Below the pieces are notes generated by a model, which was not told the origin of the DNA, searched no databases, and saw only the letters and a list, made by a program, of their open reading frames with translations. From assembly GCA_003695505.1 (NCBI GenBank), contig RFIY01000088.1:1-8246 (forward strand): a stretch of DNA of 8,246 bases, read 5' to 3'. A program made the translations under genes and the position numbers. This document shows, in pieces, positions 5,565 to 8,246 of the stretch. How positions within the stretch are numbered: position 1 is the first letter of the stretch; each line of letters opens with the position of its first letter. This DNA comes from J088 sp003695505 [NCBI: Candidatus Dadabacteria bacterium] (GTDB lineage Bacteria > J088).

Positions 5565-7609
5565 ACTTCGATCGTCTGAAGCTGGTGTTGATGGATGCCC
5601 GGATTGGTGCGACGATTGCGCTGTCCGGATTCCTGATTCTGATGCTGGTGCCGCTGCCGCCGTCAATGCTTGACCTGCTGATCACCTTCAGCCTGATGCT
5701 CAGTGTCGGGCTGTTGCTGACGGCGCTGTTTCTGCGTGAATCGCACGAGTTCTTTGTCTTCCCGTCGCTGCTGCTGATCACAACGCTGTTTCGCCTCGGG
5801 CTGAACATCGCGTCGACGCGCCTGATTTTGCTTGGCGGTGCATCCGGGCAGAACGCCGCCGGTGCTGTGATCGAGGCATTCGGCCGCGTCGTGATGGGTG
5901 GAAACTATGTGGTGGGCGGCATCCTGTTCCTGATTTTCTCGATCATCAACTTCATCGTCATTTCCAAAGGCTCGGAACGGGTTGCCGAGGTGTCAGCGCG
6001 CTTTACGCTTGATGCGTTGCCAGGCAAGCAGATGAGTATCGATGCCGACCTGACGTCGGGGATGATTGACCAGGAGCAGGCGCGCGTGCGTCGCCAGGAA
6101 TTGCAGCGCGAGGCGGAGTTCTATGGCGCAATGGATGGCGCGAGCAAGTTCGTTCGCGGTGATGCGATCGCTTCGTTGCTGATCGCCTTCGTCAATCTGC
6201 TCGGAGGCGCGTTGATCGGCGCGCTGCAGCACGGTATGACGCTGTCCGAGGCCGCAAGCCGCTTTTCGATCCTCACGGTCGGCGACGGGCTGGCCGCCCA
6301 GGTACCGGCACTGCTCGTGTCGACGGCGGCCGGTCTGGTCATCACCCAGGTAGGCGGCGACAACAATATGGCGCGCGAACTGGTGCGCCAGCTCGGTAGC
6401 GACCGCAAGATCTGGCTCTTGACGGCGTCCATTTTTGGCGTATTCGGGCTGATGCCGGGTATGCCGTCGCTTGCATTTATTGGTGCGGCGGCCGTGTTTG
6501 CGGCGGCGGCGTGGTTCGTGCCGACGCTCGCCGCAGATGATCTCGACGCGGAAGACCGTACGGAAGAACGTCCGCCGGCACTGATCGAACGCCCGGCAGA
6601 CCTCGAAATCGTGCTGGGTCTGGGGCTGCTGAGCATTACCGGCGAACAGGAGGGTGGCGGGTTGCTGCGCCGCCTGAAGCGCTGGCGTGAAGACTTTGCC
6701 CGCACCTGGGGCTTCTGGTTGCCTGTCGTGTCGGTGCACGACGATCAGAGGCTCGCCAGCCGCGCGTATGAAATCAGGGCGCACGGCGTGGTTCTGGCGC
6801 AAGGCGAACTCCGGCCCAACCGGATGCTTGCGCTCGACACCGGCCAGCTCAGCGAAGTGATTGTTGGTGATCCGGCCAGTGACCCAGTTTTTGGTGCCAA
6901 TGGCTGGTGGATCCCACGGGATCAGCAGCGCGATGCCGAGCGCAAGGGCGCGGTCGTCGTGCCGCCGGCCGTCGTACTGTTGACCCACCTGACCGAGATC
7001 ATCACGCCGCGAATGCAGGAATTCTTTGGGCGTGCGACGCTTCGCGCGCTGTTGACCGATCTGCGGGATCAGGGATACACAGAGCTGGACGAGCTGGTGC
7101 CCGCGCCGCTCGACTACGGGCGCCTGCTCAGTATTTGTCACGCCCTGTTGGCAGAGCGGGTGCCATTGACCGGTTTGCGTACGATCATCGAGACCGCGGC
7201 GTCGATCTGCGCGGTGTCGGCGAACGCAGCCGTCGCCGAGCTGGTCGAGGCCGTCCGCCAGGCGCTGAGCAGCCAGATCTGTAGCCGGCTCGCCGATCCT
7301 GAGCGTCGCATCTCGGTGCTGACGCTCGCGCCAGATGTCGAAACGGCACTCGCGCGGGTGGCGGATCAGACGGGCAGCAGCGGCGAGATCGCGTTGCTCT
7401 CCGAACACATTGGACGGCTGTTGCCATCGCTGCGCGAAAAGATATCGGCACCAGAAGGGCCACCGTCGGCGATCCTCGTCAGCCCGGCGGTTCGTCGGCC
7501 ATTGCGCAATGTGCTTGCGCATGCGCTGCCCGATCTTCCGGTACTCAGCCTCAGAGAAATTGCCCGTGGATTTTCGATTGAAACTCGTGGAACGGTAGGG
7601 TTCGCATGA
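5561..7609 (+). CDS. flhA: Flagellar export apparatus protein FlhA
   Basis: FlhA forms the nonameric ring of the export apparatus; its membrane part couples the proton motive force and its cytoplasmic part receives chaperone-bound substrates. The protein is 682 residues, normal length. The membrane half has FPSLLLITTLFRLGLNIASTRLIL (67-90) and the FHIPEP signature RFTLDALPGKQMSID...MID (147-170). EFYGAMDGASKFVRGDAIA (187-205) follows; it includes Asp201, which corresponds to the proton-channel Asp208 of Salmonella FlhA by motif position. After a linker at about 325-345 comes the cytoplasmic domain. Asp441, Phe444 and Thr475 have the same spacing as Salmonella Asp456, Phe459 and Thr490, which line the chaperone-binding dimple. 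This assignment is from memory and by motif alignment. The C-terminus LPDLPVLSLREIARG...GTVG fits the family. Only a weak GGGA lies upstream, so it is probably coupled to flhB. Confidence 0.97.
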   Translation: MNFDRLKLVLMDARIGATIALSGFLILMLVPLPPSMLDLLITFSLMLSVGLLLTALFLRESHEFFVFPSLLLITTLFRLGLNIASTRLILLGGASGQNAAGAVIEAFGRVVMGGNYVVGGILFLIFSIINFIVISKGSERVAEVSARFTLDALPGKQMSIDADLTSGMIDQEQARVRRQELQREAEFYGAMDGASKFVRGDAIASLLIAFVNLLGGALIGALQHGMTLSEAASRFSILTVGDGLAAQVPALLVSTAAGLVITQVGGDNNMARELVRQLGSDRKIWLLTASIFGVFGLMPGMPSLAFIGAAAVFAAAAWFVPTLAADDLDAEDRTEERPPALIERPADLEIVLGLGLLSITGEQEGGGLLRRLKRWREDFARTWGFWLPVVSVHDDQRLASRAYEIRAHGVVLAQGELRPNRMLALDTGQLSEVIVGDPASDPVFGANGWWIPRDQQRDAERKGAVVVPPAVVLLTHLTEIITPRMQEFFGRATLRALLTDLRDQGYTELDELVPAPLDYGRLLSICHALLAERVPLTGLRTIIETAASICAVSANAAVAELVEAVRQALSSQICSRLADPERRISVLTLAPDVETALARVADQTGSSGEIALLSEHIGRLLPSLREKISAPEGPPSAILVSPAVRRPLRNVLAHALPDLPVLSLREIARGFSIETRGTVGFA

Positions 7610-8246
7610 CAGATGCCATTGCTATCCAGGCTGCAACGCTGGCCGAAGCGCTTGCCGAAGCGCGGCGGCGGTTCGGTTCCCATGCCCAGGTTGTTCGACT
7701 CGATCAGCCGCCGTGGTGGAAGCACCTGTTTGGCGGCCGGCAGGCGGCAGTTACGGTGTGGATTCAGCCCGCACCCGATGACGGCGCGCCGGAATCTCGC
7801 GATGTCGAGCGCTTCGGTGAGTTGTTGCGGCGCCTCGCCGACGGTGAGCCGGATCGATCTGGTGTCGCGCCCGGTGATGAAGCGGTGGAATTGCCTTCGT
7901 CGTATCGCGTCGCCACGCGCGGACTTGCGGAACATGGTGTGCGCGAACCAACGCTGCAGGGCCTCCGTCAGCAGGCGGCGGCCGCGCTCGGGATTCGACC
8001 AATGCCGGCTGTCGGTCTGATCAAGGGGTGGCTGACGCTTCATCTGCAACAGACGGTTCGCTGCTGGAATCCACAGCAATTGATCCTGCGCCCGGGTGGC
8101 TGGAATATCGCGCTGACCGTTCCGGAGGTGCAGCGCGAAGCCGACTGGGTCGTTGCACTGGCGCGAGATTTGCGCCGTTGCGGTCACCGGCCGCGGCTGT
8201 CGGCGATTGGATCGGCAGCGGCAAGGCTGAGCCGAAGTCGACTTCC
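7606..8246 (+). CDS. flhF: FlhF-like protein, N-terminal part (3' end cut off by the window)
   Basis: FlhF is an SRP-type GTPase that fixes the number and position of flagella. The ATG overlaps the flhA stop (ATGA), with TAGGG (7596-7600) 5 bases upstream, and the frame stays open for 213 codons to the window end. Residues 9-31 (AATLAEALAEARRRFGSHAQVVR) match the N-terminal B domain (xTMxEALxxVKxxLGxDAVIL). WWKHLFGGRQAAVTV (37-51) matches the GLFGRKxVEVTA segment that follows. Residues 55-112 are a variable Asp/Glu-rich linker, and 116-163 look helical, like the N domain. At 165-195 (GWNIAL...ALARDLRRCGHRP) the sequence aligns with the first strand and helix of the G domain (VIALVGPTGVGKTTTIAKLAARxxxxGxR), but TVPEVQREAD stands where the P-loop should be. 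It could be a degenerate FlhF, or the real G domain may lie beyond the edge. flhF is the gene expected at this position. Confidence 0.65.
   Translation, partial: MTDAIAIQAATLAEALAEARRRFGSHAQVVRLDQPPWWKHLFGGRQAAVTVWIQPAPDDGAPESRDVERFGELLRRLADGEPDRSGVAPGDEAVELPSSYRVATRGLAEHGVREPTLQGLRQQAAAALGIRPMPAVGLIKGWLTLHLQQTVRCWNPQQLILRPGGWNIALTVPEVQREADWVVALARDLRRCGHRPRLSAIGSAAARLSRSRL

Noticed and set aside
5993-7522. A 509-codon open frame on the minus strand opposite flhA.
   Set aside because: flhA is unmistakable on the + strand. The antisense product is rich in Arg, His and Gln with no recognisable domain, as expected for the shadow of a GC-rich gene.
1730-7609. A non-flagellar type III secretion (injectisome) cluster.
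   Set aside because: FlgE, FliL and FlhF-like neighbours and the gene order are flagellar. FlhA and FlhB carry flagellar-type signatures.
8202-8228. A Walker A-like string (GDWIGSGKA) in the frame starting at 8202.
   Set aside because: It is out of frame with flhF and lacks Thr/Ser after the Lys. The residues before it (AAAV) do not form the expected strand, and the rest does not resemble the FlhF G domain. Kept only as a hint for the possible frame change.

Overview
This window is a single, densely packed flagellar operon segment read entirely on the + strand. It carries the 3' part of a hook-protein gene, then fliL, a divergent fliM, fliN, fliP, fliQ, fliR, flhB, flhA and the 5' part of an flhF-like gene. 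The DNA is GC-rich with a bias for GCG, GAT/ATC and CTG codons. The organism is a motile flagellated bacterium. FliL directly upstream of the C-ring genes and FlhF after FlhA are typical of lineages with polar or few flagella that use the fliL-M-N-(O)-P-Q-R-flhB-flhA-flhF order. I cannot fix the phylum from sequence alone. The unusual FliM, the missing FliO and the FlhF-like protein make it look less like a model proteobacterium and more like a divergent lineage, but that is a weak inference.

Layout. 1-1224: FlgE hook protein, missing roughly its first 20 residues off the left edge. 1246-1749: FliL, with its own good Shine-Dalgarno. 1730-2835: the C-ring pair, FliM-like then FliN. 2835-4530: FliP, FliQ and FliR, the export-gate core. 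4527-7609: FlhB (with the NPTH autocleavage motif) and FlhA. 7606-8246: FlhF-like protein, open off the right edge. Almost every junction is a start/stop overlap (ATGA, TGATG, or a 20-base overlap), and the largest gap is 21 bases (flgE-fliL). There is therefore no room for internal promoters or terminators in non-coding DNA, and I see no RNA gene, insertion sequence, CRISPR array or repeat. No gene-free stretch exceeds 300 bases.

How the genes work together. FliP, FliQ and FliR form the membrane channel of the flagellar type III export apparatus. FlhB switches its substrate specificity from rod/hook to filament proteins, and FlhA is the ring that receives chaperone-substrate complexes. FliM and FliN form the cytoplasmic C-ring (rotor/switch and cargo docking), FliL sits at the stator-basal body interface, FlgE is an exported hook subunit, and FlhF normally sets the site of flagellar assembly.

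Nothing here looks like a wholly new system. The points worth a second look are departures from the standard parts. The FliM-like protein lacks the N-terminal CheY-binding EIDALL-type motif and has GGTE where FliM has GGxG. There is no fliO, and FliP lacks a cleavable signal peptide. The FlhF-like protein aligns with the start of the GTPase domain but has no P-loop at the expected place.
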